Source: Chloroflexi bacterium AL-N1
GTDB taxonomy: Bacteria; Chloroflexota; Chloroflexia; Chloroflexales; Roseiflexaceae
Length of the DNA stretch: 64,000 bases
Assembly: GCA_013122435.1 (NCBI GenBank)
Contig: WYDT01000031.1
Coordinates: forward strand, 17,017 to 81,016
Reading direction: 5' to 3'
Part shown: positions 1-8,296 of the stretch, one piece after another
Layout: each line of letters opens with the position of its first letter
How positions within the stretch are numbered: the stretch's first letter is position 1
Made by a program: the position numbers and the translations under genes
The notes under the pieces: generated by a model
Seen by the model: only the letters and a program-made list of their open reading frames with translations
Databases searched by the model: none
What the model was told of the DNA's origin: nothing

Positions 1-162
1 TACTACCATCAAACAAATACTAATATAGATACAAGATAAAAATGTGCGGTAAAGCATTATCCTTCCTTTCCCACTGTAGTAGTCTGATATTATAGAGTAG
101 CAAACTACAAGCTAAGTAGAGATGCGTGAGAGATATCTCTTATTGTCACAACCAAATCATGA

Positions 163-202
163 CAAAAGAACGTGCCATCAGCTAACAAAACTGACAGCAC
201 GT
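163..202 (-). terminator. Intrinsic terminator of the ELWxxDGT gene
   Basis: Read on the minus strand, arms ACGTGC..CAG and CTG..GCACGT face each other across a short T-rich loop and are followed by TTCTTTTG. It lies 18 bases past the stop codon of the ELWxxDGT-repeat gene, so it most likely ends that transcript. Confidence 0.65.
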
Positions 203-219
203 CTCATTGTCCAATGGTA

Positions 220-3200
220 TCAGCTAATCAATGGCAAGGCTATCTGCCGCGCAACCATTAATTCGATATGTGCCATGTGGGGCACATCTGCATGATTCAC
301 CTGTGCTGCACCTATCTGTAGCATCACTGTATAGCGAGTGCCATAGGGTGCCTCTGGGACTTGCAGACGAATCGTCCAAGCGTGGCGTTCCAAATAGGAC
401 AGATCTGGCAATTCCCAAAACAGATGACTCTCACTGACAGCAGGAGTATGATCGCTAGTATCCGAGACATAGGTTAATGCTTCGTCTATTGTGGCAGTAA
501 GTTGCACATCGGTGGCGACTGTACGGCCCATATTCACATAGTGGACAGGGATATTTACTTCACTGGCTGGTGATACACCCAAGAAGGGTGAGGTATACAA
601 CATATGTGCCACACCCTCATAGGCCCGTATGGACCACAATTCCTGACCTGCCTGTTCATCATATGCACTCAGAAGTATAGAGTCATTAAACAAAAACATC
701 TCACTTGGTTTGTTGATGTATGCAGGTGACTGGCCAGGTGCCTCCTGCCATACCAGTTGTGTGCCGTCGCGGGTACCATCACTACGCCAGAGCACCTGTT
801 CATCATTTAGTGCAGAGAAGAACAAAAGGCCATCAATATTAGTCAACGAGCGCGGGTCGGAACCGTCGGGACCACTGCGGATGTCGCTGACGAGTACCGT
901 ACCTTGCTCCGTCCCATCACTGGTCCATAACTCACGACCTACTTTGCCATCGTCGGCAGAGAAGAACAGGTTGCGACCAACTGCCGTCAGATCACGTGGT
1001 TCGCTTGAATTGCTGCCATTTTTGATATCTTTGAGTAACCGTGTGCCTGCCTCCGTTCCATCCGTCACCCAAACCTCCTCACCATGCACACCATCATCAA
1101 CAATCAAGAAAACTCGTCCGTCTGTCGAAGTCAAATTGTAGAGATAGGTAGATTCTGATCCTAGTTTAATATCCTTGACGAGCACCGTCCCTTGCTCGGT
1201 CCCATCACTCCGCCACAACTCCGTCCCACGCTGACCATCATTGGCGGTAAACAGCACACCGTCATTCAGCTCAACCAACCAACCTATCTCGCCAGAAGGT
1301 CCGGGCCATATATCCTTGACGAGCACCGTCCCTTGCTCAGTCCCATCACTCCGCCACAACTCCGTCCCACGCTGACCATCATTGGCGGAGAACCATAAGC
1401 TACCATTCACCTGAATGACCCGTCCGATAGCATTAAATTGTTTTACCGCTACTGTACCATTTGCCGTCCCGTCACTCGCCCACAACACACTACGGTTATC
1501 GAAGGTATGCGTGGTGAAGTAGAGGGTATCATTCATCACTAGCATATTCCATAAGGAACTCCCCAACACCTCGTCTCCAAGAACTAACTCGGTGCCTGCT
1601 TCCGTTCCATCACTGCGCCACAATGTAGCACTCTGTGTATCACCGGAAAAGAACAGCTTTCCATCAAACGCAACTATATCACTAAAACGCGACATTCCGT
1701 CTTCAATACCAGGGGCAATATCCTTCACCATCTGCGTTCCTTCAGTCGTGCCATCTGTTTGCCAGAGTTCCAAGCCCAGCAATTCATCATTAGCTATAAA
1801 GAACGCTCTATCTCCGACCTGAACGAAATGATCAGGCTCAGACCCCTTTGGCGAGGTATTAATATCTTTAACACGCTGTGTACCTGCCTCAGTCCCATCA
1901 CTCCGCCAGAGTTCAACATCCCCATCCTGAAACACATTAAAAGATCGGTCCTTAGCAGCGAAAAACAACGTACCATTGACATTGGTTAACCACATGGGGG
2001 TGGAGTCACTCGTTGGAAAAATATCCTTAACAATAGTTGTACCCGCTTCGGTACCATCACTCTTCCATAGCTCCGTTCCATGTTGACCATCATTGGCACT
2101 AAAAAAGACCACTCCCTCGACATTCACAAGTTCTCTAGCTCCTGAACTCTCTGCTCCAGGCCAAATATCCTTCACCATCTGCGTTCCTTCAGTGGTCCCA
2201 TCACTTTTCCATAACTCTCTGTTGGTACCCGTTTCATCATCACTTGCGGAAAAAAAGAGCGTATTGTCAACAACGGTCAAAAACGATGGTGGCTCTTCTG
2301 GTCGAGGAAAACTTCTAATTTCGCGAGTGCCTGCTTCGGTCCCATCACTGGACCAGATACCACGTTCTGTTGCATAATTGACCCCTACATAAAAAAACGC
2401 ATTTCCCATAACGGTCAGCTCTCTGGGGAAATTACTGATGACACCAGGTGTCGCGTCAATGACCATCTGGGTACCTTCTTGTGTACCATCACTGCGCCAG
2501 AGTTCATATCCATGTGCGCCATCATAGCCACGGAAAAACAAGGTACCATTCACATCGGTTAACTCGCCGACCAATATTCTCTCAATATCTGGAGGAATCG
2601 AAGGGATCATCGGTTGCACATCATCCGGAGTAGTTACTCCAGTAGTTGATGTGTCTATTTCAAACCGTTTGAGCATCATGGTGCCAGTTGGTGTTCCATC
2701 ACTGCGCCAGAGTTCTGCCCCACCAGCAATGGGAACGATGATGTACAACGTATCTTGTACTGCAATCATGTCAAGCGTACCAGGATTATCTGGCACTAAT
2801 TCTTTGACAAGTGTTACCCCTCCTGGCGACCCATCGCTCTTCCAAAGACTTAGCATGTTGTTTTCTGAAAGGGCCAAAAAGAACAATGTATCATTAAAGT
2901 CAGTCAGATTGTTAGGATCTGAGCCACGCTGACCGGGGAAGAGATCAGCCACCATAAACGTTCCTGCTTCGGTCCCATCACTGGTCCATAATTCTGACCC
3001 ATGACGACCATCACCGAAGGAGAAAAAGAGTTGCTCACCAACTGTGGTCAGACCAGATGGGCCACTACCACCATCAGGGCCAACAGCAAGTTTGCGAACT
3101 AGACGTGTCCCATTAGTTGTGCCATCACTAAACCACAAACCACCAACAGAATCAATCGCCGTGAAATAGAATCCTTGCTCCGTTGGGGTGATATTACCTG

Positions 3201-3363
3201 GAAGTGATGCAAAGGTACTCTCGTCAATATCCTTTAGGAGCCCCGCTGTACCTGCAAACTCCTGTGAAGTAGAAGTATTGGCAGTAACTGTGGTGTTAAT
3301 GAGCAGCATGCCTATAATCATCGTACACACACTAATCCATCGTACACACACACGATTTCGCAT
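220..3363 (-). CDS. Secreted ELWxxDGT-repeat protein
   Basis: Predicted secreted or surface protein of 1047 residues. About 17 repeats of the ELWxSDGTxxGTxxVKDI type (ELWxxDGT family, an irregular beta-propeller-like repeat of 45-50 residues) fill it up to about residue 900. A DUF11-like Ig-fold domain follows, with text such as NMGRTVATDVQL. The start is the ATG at 3361-3363: AGGAGA lies 6 bases upstream and the first 30 residues form a signal peptide (basic start, then IIGMLLINTTVTANT). A longer reading from 3474 would place 37 polar residues before that signal. It is divergent from the STAND/WD40 gene. Function is unknown; the family is usually described as surface or adhesion-related. Two adjacent repeats (nt 1171-1247 and 1312-1388) are almost identical in DNA. 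Confidence 0.85.
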   Translation of the reverse strand: MRNRVCVRWISVCTMIIGMLLINTTVTANTSTSQEFAGTAGLLKDIDESTFASLPGNITPTEQGFYFTAIDSVGGLWFSDGTTNGTRLVRKLAVGPDGGSGPSGLTTVGEQLFFSFGDGRHGSELWTSDGTEAGTFMVADLFPGQRGSDPNNLTDFNDTLFFLALSENNMLSLWKSDGSPGGVTLVKELVPDNPGTLDMIAVQDTLYIIVPIAGGAELWRSDGTPTGTMMLKRFEIDTSTTGVTTPDDVQPMIPSIPPDIERILVGELTDVNGTLFFRGYDGAHGYELWRSDGTQEGTQMVIDATPGVISNFPRELTVMGNAFFYVGVNYATERGIWSSDGTEAGTREIRSFPRPEEPPSFLTVVDNTLFFSASDDETGTNRELWKSDGTTEGTQMVKDIWPGAESSGARELVNVEGVVFFSANDGQHGTELWKSDGTEAGTTIVKDIFPTSDSTPMWLTNVNGTLFFAAKDRSFNVFQDGDVELWRSDGTEAGTQRVKDINTSPKGSEPDHFVQVGDRAFFIANDELLGLELWQTDGTTEGTQMVKDIAPGIEDGMSRFSDIVAFDGKLFFSGDTQSATLWRSDGTEAGTELVLGDEVLGSSLWNMLVMNDTLYFTTHTFDNRSVLWASDGTANGTVAVKQFNAIGRVIQVNGSLWFSANDGQRGTELWRSDGTEQGTVLVKDIWPGPSGEIGWLVELNDGVLFTANDGQRGTELWRSDGTEQGTVLVKDIKLGSESTYLYNLTSTDGRVFLIVDDGVHGEEVWVTDGTEAGTRLLKDIKNGSNSSEPRDLTAVGRNLFFSADDGKVGRELWTSDGTEQGTVLVSDIRSGPDGSDPRSLTNIDGLLFFSALNDEQVLWRSDGTRDGTQLVWQEAPGQSPAYINKPSEMFLFNDSILLSAYDEQAGQELWSIRAYEGVAHMLYTSPFLGVSPASEVNIPVHYVNMGRTVATDVQLTATIDEALTYVSDTSDHTPAVSESHLFWELPDLSYLERHAWTIRLQVPEAPYGTRYTVMLQIGAAQVNHADVPHMAHIELMVARQIALPLIS

Positions 3364-3453
3364 ATCATTCTCCTTTCCTACGTGCCTATGAGAAAGAACA
3401 GCATTATTAGACAACAATTCTGATGCAGAAACAAGCACTTTAGGGTACAATAA

Positions 3454-3481
3454 GCGGTATAAAAAGCGGGACAAAAAGCGG
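3454..3481. promoter_or_regulatory. Three 12-bp iterons before the HTH-STAND gene
   Basis: GCGG occurs at 3454, 3466 and 3478, exactly 12 bp apart, in the contexts TAAGCGGTAT, AAAAGCGGGA and AAAAGCGGTA. The last copy ends 7 bases before the start codon of a protein with an N-terminal XRE helix-turn-helix. No clear Shine-Dalgarno site is present there. Spacing near one helical turn suggests an autoregulatory operator; this is inferred. Confidence 0.4.
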
Positions 3482-3488
3482 TAAAAAC

Positions 3489-6400
3489 ATGGAGAAAGAG
3501 ACCCGTTTTGGGCTTCAAATCAAACAATTACGCAAGTCCCTTGATTTGACCCAGGTGGCACTGGGCGAGCGCGTTGGTTGCTCGCCCGAAACCATTCGTA
3601 AGATCGAGGCAGGACGTATTCGACCATCGCGACAAATTGCCGAACGTCTTGCCAATCAACTTGCCATACCCATGGACGAACGCTCATCGTTTATCCAGCG
3701 TGCCCGATCGCCTATTTCTACATCTGCAACAAAAAATGGTTCAACGTTAGCATCAACTAATGGTCAGACCAATACCCCTACACGCGCCCCATATGTCGGA
3801 TTAGATACTTTTCAGGAAGAGGATGCGGATGTGTTCTTTGGGAGGACACAGCTGGTTGAACAGCTGATCAATAAGGTAGCGCAAAGCAACTTTCTGGTCG
3901 TCCTTGGCCCTTCTGGGAGTGGCAAAAGTAGCCTTGTTCTGGCTGGCGTGTTGCCTCGATTGCGCCAGGGGGCGGTAACAGGCAGCGAAACCTGGCATTA
4001 TGTCACCATAAAGCCAGGTGCACGCCCACTTGATACGCTTGCTGTCGCCTTAACACAGATCCATGAACACAATTTGCCTGAAGCGTTGGAACTAAGCCAT
4101 CAGCTTGCCGAAAATGAGCGTGCCTTGTTACTCGCTGCCGACCTGTTAGATACGTCCTCACGATTAGTGCTTGTGATTGATCAGTTTGAGGAGTTGTGGA
4201 CACAGGCACCAGCTGACCCCCACACTTCACAAAACCTTGTACAACAACATCTCCCCTTTATACAACAACTCCTTACTGCAGCGGCTGCACCAGATCATCC
4301 AGTGTTTATCATCATCACCATGCGTGCAGATTTTCTTCACCGCGCTGCTGAGTATAGCGAACTCGCACAATGGATTGGAGAGCACGATGTCATTGTCAGT
4401 CCTATGCAACCGGAAGAGCTACGGCAAGCTATTGAACATCCAGCACAGATCGTCGGTGGTCGCTTTGAAGCTGGTCTTACCGATGAACTCATCAAGCAGG
4501 TCGTTGAACAGCCTGGGGCATTGCCATTACTTGGTTACACACTTCTTGAGTTGTGGAATGCTCGCCAACCAAATGGGACGATGACATGGGCCACGTATCA
4601 TGTGCTGGGTGGCGTGGAGGGAGCGCTGGCGATGCGTGCCGACGATATCATCCACTCTACCTATAACGCCGAAGAACAAGCTATGGTGCAGCAGATTCTG
4701 ATACGATTAGTGCAACCCGGTGAAAATGTGATCGACACTCGTCAACGGGTGTCCATCGAGGATCTGGTTCCAGCCACGCATAGTACTGATGAAATCATAA
4801 AATTACTTACACCACTCATTGATGCACGCCTACTTACAGCTGGATATGATATGTTGCATGACACCGACACAATTGAAGTCTCACATGAGGCGCTTATCCG
4901 TGCCTGGCCAGCACTCAATGATTGGATTACTCAGTCACGTGATGATCTCCGACTCCATCTGCAACTTGAGCAAGCAGCGAAAGAATGGCTGGCCAACGAC
5001 AAAAACCAGGATCTGTTGTGGATGGGCGTACGACTCGAGCGTGCTGAGGCATGGGTAGCGCGTACAGCACCACAGCTTACTGAACGGGACATGCACTTTC
5101 TCCAAATCAGCCGACAACACGTCGATGAACACACAGCCAGAGAGATTGCTGCCCAACGTGAGCGAGAACGGCTCCTTGCAGAACGTGCTGTCGGGCAACG
5201 TTATACAACACGGTTACGCTGGCTCCTGACGATTGTTGGTATCGCCGGAGTCTTGGCACTTGTGTTTGGTATTCTTGCACTGATGAGCCGCCAGGAAGCC
5301 CAGCAGCAACGCTCCCAGGCCGAAGTGGCGGCCCAATCATCACAAGCTGCTGCCTATGCTGGAGAAGCACTCTTTGAGTTAGAACGACAACCAGAACAGG
5401 CATTATTACTGGCATTTGCTGCATACACCAATGAATCACCAAACCCATCCCCTTTTGTCACACGAGCCTTCCATCAGACCTTTGAAAACACCTTGCTCCG
5501 CGCATCACTTGAGGGACATACTGCACCTATCCGAGCAACGGCCTGGAGTCCCAATGGACGTTGGGTACTCACCGGCAGCGATGATACAACCGTTCGTGTG
5601 TGGGACCCAACCAGTGGTGAGCAGGTTGGCACCTTTGAGGGCCATACCCAACCCATTCGAGCCATCGCGTGGGGACCCAATAGCGAATCCGTCATCACGG
5701 GAAGCGCCGATCAAACGGCACGCATCTGGCATGTATCAACCAAACAAACCATCCACATATTGCAAGGACACGATGGATGGGTAAGCGCCGCTGCATGGCA
5801 CCCGGATGGGCAGTTTGTCGTGACAGGAAGTTATGATGCAACAGCACGGATCTGGGATGCTACGTCGGGTACCACCATACGCACACTGCGCGGTCACACC
5901 GAGGCGATTCGATCTGTAGCGTGGAGTCCCGACGGTCGCTCGATTACTACCAGTGGTGATGATGGCAGTATTCGTGTTTGGGATGCTCAGGACGGCACAA
6001 TACAGCAGACCATTACAGATCATCCTGGCGGGGTATGGTCGGTCGCGTGGAGCCCTGACGGTCAACAACTTGTCTCTGGCAGTACCGATGGAGCCGTGCG
6101 GGTTTGGGATATCACGACTGGTGATCTCATTCAAACACTCACAGGGCATGTTGGTTGGATCTGGTCAGTCGCATGGAGTCCTGATGGTCAACATATCGTG
6201 AGTGGCAGTTTTGATGGCACGGCACGCATATGGAATGTCTCAAACGGATCAACTGCACATACATTGTATGGACACACCGGAACTGTATGGTCCGTCGGGT
6301 GGTCTCCCGATGGTCAACAGGTTATCACTGGCAGTGACGACTCACGTGCACGCATATGGGAAACCAGCAATAAGGTCTCAACACATCACCTACAGGGCGA

Positions 6401-7397
6401 TACTGCACCACGAAACCTGGCAACCTGGAGTCCTGATACACAATATGTGGCACGATGGGATCAGGATGACATCATGCAAATCTGGGATACTACTATTGGC
6501 AAGGTCACACAACAGATTGATTATGGTGATGGCCCAGTACGCTGGGTAAACTGGTCTGCTAATAGCCAAACGATTTTGATTGCTACTGATGATGGGGCAA
6601 TTCAAGTCTGGAATGCGTTAACCGGAAAACTGATTCAATCTCTCGATAGCTCACAACAGCAGGTACATTGGATGTATACCAGTCCCGGTGAAAATCTCCT
6701 CGTGGTTGGATATGATGATGGGACAAGCTATGTACACAATCTTACAGATGGCACGCTCCTCCGTGAATTTCCCAGGATTGCACAAGAGGTAAAAAGTCTG
6801 GCGTGGCAAACTGATGAAAGCGCTATTGCTGTTGGGCTGATGGATGGCACCCTACAGATCTGGGAAGTCGCAACCGGCAAGATACTGCAGACATGGCAGG
6901 GACATCAGGGTGTCGTGCGCTCAATCTCCTGGAGTCCAGATAGTACATTGCTTTTGACCGGGAGTGATGATCGTACGGCAGCGATCTGGGATGTTTCAAC
7001 GGGAACAGAACTTCAGCGAGTGGCTGGACATACGGGCAATATCGCCTCCGTTGCATGGCATCCCACCGGGCACCAGATTGTCACAGGCAGCAGTGACGGT
7101 ACAGCCCACATATGGAGTACATACAGCGGTACGCTTGTTCGAACACTTGATAACCATACTGGCGGAGTGCTCGAAGTAGGATGGCGTCATAATGGTTACA
7201 ATCTTGTCACAGGTAGTGATGATGGAACAACCCATGTGTGGCTAGCTGATCAGGAGGAAATTCTTGCGCTCATCACCGAGCGGCTATGTACGCTTTTCTC
7301 CGAAGAGTCACTAAACAATGTCATTACAAACTGGCGTGGTTGTGCGATTGAAACACAGGCTACTGGGAGCCAACTCATCGATTCTGAGCGACCGTAG
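3489..7397 (+). CDS. HTH-STAND ATPase-TM-WD40 receptor
   Basis: 1302-residue multidomain protein. Residues 7-62 are an XRE/Cro helix-turn-helix (FGLQIKQLRKSLDLTQVALG). A linker leads to a novel-STAND P-loop ATPase with Walker A GPSGSGKSS (about 140-148) and Walker B LVLVIDQFEELW (about 226-237). One transmembrane helix lies at about 576-600. Fourteen WD40 repeats follow, ending RVWDP, RIWHV, RIWDA and so on to HVWLA, which is enough for two seven-bladed propellers. Such proteins act in family models as signal-sensing switches, with the propeller as sensor and the STAND module as an oligomerising ATPase. The TM helix would put the DNA-binding and ATPase parts and the propellers on opposite sides of the membrane. 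It is divergently transcribed from the ELWxxDGT gene. The ligand and any regulon beyond itself are unknown. Confidence 0.88.
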   Translation: MEKETRFGLQIKQLRKSLDLTQVALGERVGCSPETIRKIEAGRIRPSRQIAERLANQLAIPMDERSSFIQRARSPISTSATKNGSTLASTNGQTNTPTRAPYVGLDTFQEEDADVFFGRTQLVEQLINKVAQSNFLVVLGPSGSGKSSLVLAGVLPRLRQGAVTGSETWHYVTIKPGARPLDTLAVALTQIHEHNLPEALELSHQLAENERALLLAADLLDTSSRLVLVIDQFEELWTQAPADPHTSQNLVQQHLPFIQQLLTAAAAPDHPVFIIITMRADFLHRAAEYSELAQWIGEHDVIVSPMQPEELRQAIEHPAQIVGGRFEAGLTDELIKQVVEQPGALPLLGYTLLELWNARQPNGTMTWATYHVLGGVEGALAMRADDIIHSTYNAEEQAMVQQILIRLVQPGENVIDTRQRVSIEDLVPATHSTDEIIKLLTPLIDARLLTAGYDMLHDTDTIEVSHEALIRAWPALNDWITQSRDDLRLHLQLEQAAKEWLANDKNQDLLWMGVRLERAEAWVARTAPQLTERDMHFLQISRQHVDEHTAREIAAQRERERLLAERAVGQRYTTRLRWLLTIVGIAGVLALVFGILALMSRQEAQQQRSQAEVAAQSSQAAAYAGEALFELERQPEQALLLAFAAYTNESPNPSPFVTRAFHQTFENTLLRASLEGHTAPIRATAWSPNGRWVLTGSDDTTVRVWDPTSGEQVGTFEGHTQPIRAIAWGPNSESVITGSADQTARIWHVSTKQTIHILQGHDGWVSAAAWHPDGQFVVTGSYDATARIWDATSGTTIRTLRGHTEAIRSVAWSPDGRSITTSGDDGSIRVWDAQDGTIQQTITDHPGGVWSVAWSPDGQQLVSGSTDGAVRVWDITTGDLIQTLTGHVGWIWSVAWSPDGQHIVSGSFDGTARIWNVSNGSTAHTLYGHTGTVWSVGWSPDGQQVITGSDDSRARIWETSNKVSTHHLQGDTAPRNLATWSPDTQYVARWDQDDIMQIWDTTIGKVTQQIDYGDGPVRWVNWSANSQTILIATDDGAIQVWNALTGKLIQSLDSSQQQVHWMYTSPGENLLVVGYDDGTSYVHNLTDGTLLREFPRIAQEVKSLAWQTDESAIAVGLMDGTLQIWEVATGKILQTWQGHQGVVRSISWSPDSTLLLTGSDDRTAAIWDVSTGTELQRVAGHTGNIASVAWHPTGHQIVTGSSDGTAHIWSTYSGTLVRTLDNHTGGVLEVGWRHNGYNLVTGSDDGTTHVWLADQEEILALITERLCTLFSEESLNNVITNWRGCAIETQATGSQLIDSERP

Positions 7398-7434
7398 CAT
7401 TCGTGAAGTATAGATTATTGGGAATGAACATCTT

Positions 7435-8235
7435 ATGCAACGACTCTTGATGCCAATCATCCTTATTATGGCAGGTGTTGGTGTGCTCTGGATCACCAAC
7501 GCACAGGCCCACAGGTCACTACAGAGTAATCAGCGTTGTTTTGCCGAAACAGATGTCTGTATTGAAGGCCCAATCAGAACGTTTTGGGAACAGTACAACG
7601 GTCTGTACACCTTTGGCTTCCCACTCGCACCACAAGAAGAGGCACGGGTCGAAGGACAAAGACTCCATGTACAGTGGTTTGAACGTGTGCGATTGGAAGT
7701 GCACCCAGACAACCCACCTTCATATCGTGTATTAATTGGGCGGTTGGGTGAAGAACGACTCGCCCAACAGGGGCGTTCATGGCAAGAATCTGCGAGTAAC
7801 ACTCCAGATAATGATTGTCGCTTTTTTGCTGAGACAGGCTACAACGTATGCGGCACTTTTCTCGAAACGTGGGAGCATAGCATTGATCCAAATGGTGGCG
7901 CATCGAATGACTTAACCAGCCTCCGTATCTTTGGTTTGCCATTGAGCGAGGCCCGCGTTGAGACATTGGAAGATGGCAGAACATACACGGTCCAGTGGTT
8001 TGAGCGAACTCGTTTCGAGCTACATCCCGAAAACGAACCACCCTACGATGTACTGATCGGTCGACTCGGCGACGAGGTACGTAGCTATGTTTCCCCAACA
8101 GCCACACCACAACCAACTACCACACCAACGTTTACCCCTACGCCCGAACCTACCAGTAAACCACGACGCCGCAAACCACAACCAACCAGCGAACCAACGA
8201 TAACACCCGTCCCAACTTTTCCGCTGTACCCATAA
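7435..8235 (+). CDS. Secreted two-repeat protein with Thr/Pro tail
   Basis: 266 residues. A signal peptide (about 1-26, ending TNAQA) precedes two copies of a repeat of about 80 residues. Each copy runs CFAETDxC / FAETGYNVCG, then FWEQYNGLYTFGFPL / TWEHSIDPNG..FGLPLSEA, then VQWFERxRxExHPxNxPPY and VLIGRLGxE. This module recurs in Chloroflexota secreted proteins; its function is not known to me. A low-complexity tail of TPTP and basic PRRRK stretches ends the protein, as in cell-wall-spanning linkers. It lies 37 bp after the STAND gene on the same strand, so co-transcription is possible. The start ATG has only a weak ribosome site; another ATG at 7424 is out of frame. Confidence 0.75.
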   Translation: MQRLLMPIILIMAGVGVLWITNAQAHRSLQSNQRCFAETDVCIEGPIRTFWEQYNGLYTFGFPLAPQEEARVEGQRLHVQWFERVRLEVHPDNPPSYRVLIGRLGEERLAQQGRSWQESASNTPDNDCRFFAETGYNVCGTFLETWEHSIDPNGGASNDLTSLRIFGLPLSEARVETLEDGRTYTVQWFERTRFELHPENEPPYDVLIGRLGDEVRSYVSPTATPQPTTTPTFTPTPEPTSKPRRRKPQPTSEPTITPVPTFPLYP

Positions 8236-8242
8236 AACAGAT

Positions 8243-8268
8243 GAGAGGGCCTCACTTGAAGCCCTCTC
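8243..8268 (-). terminator. Hairpin terminator between convergent genes
   Basis: Perfect 8-bp arms GAGAGGGC and GCCCTCTC with a 10-base loop. On the minus strand the hairpin is followed by ATCTGTTTTAT, so it fits best as the terminator of the pyrophosphatase operon. It sits just past the stop codon of the + strand secreted-protein gene and may serve both. Confidence 0.6.
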
Positions 8269-8296
8269 GGATTACATCAACTTACGGTTTACGTTC

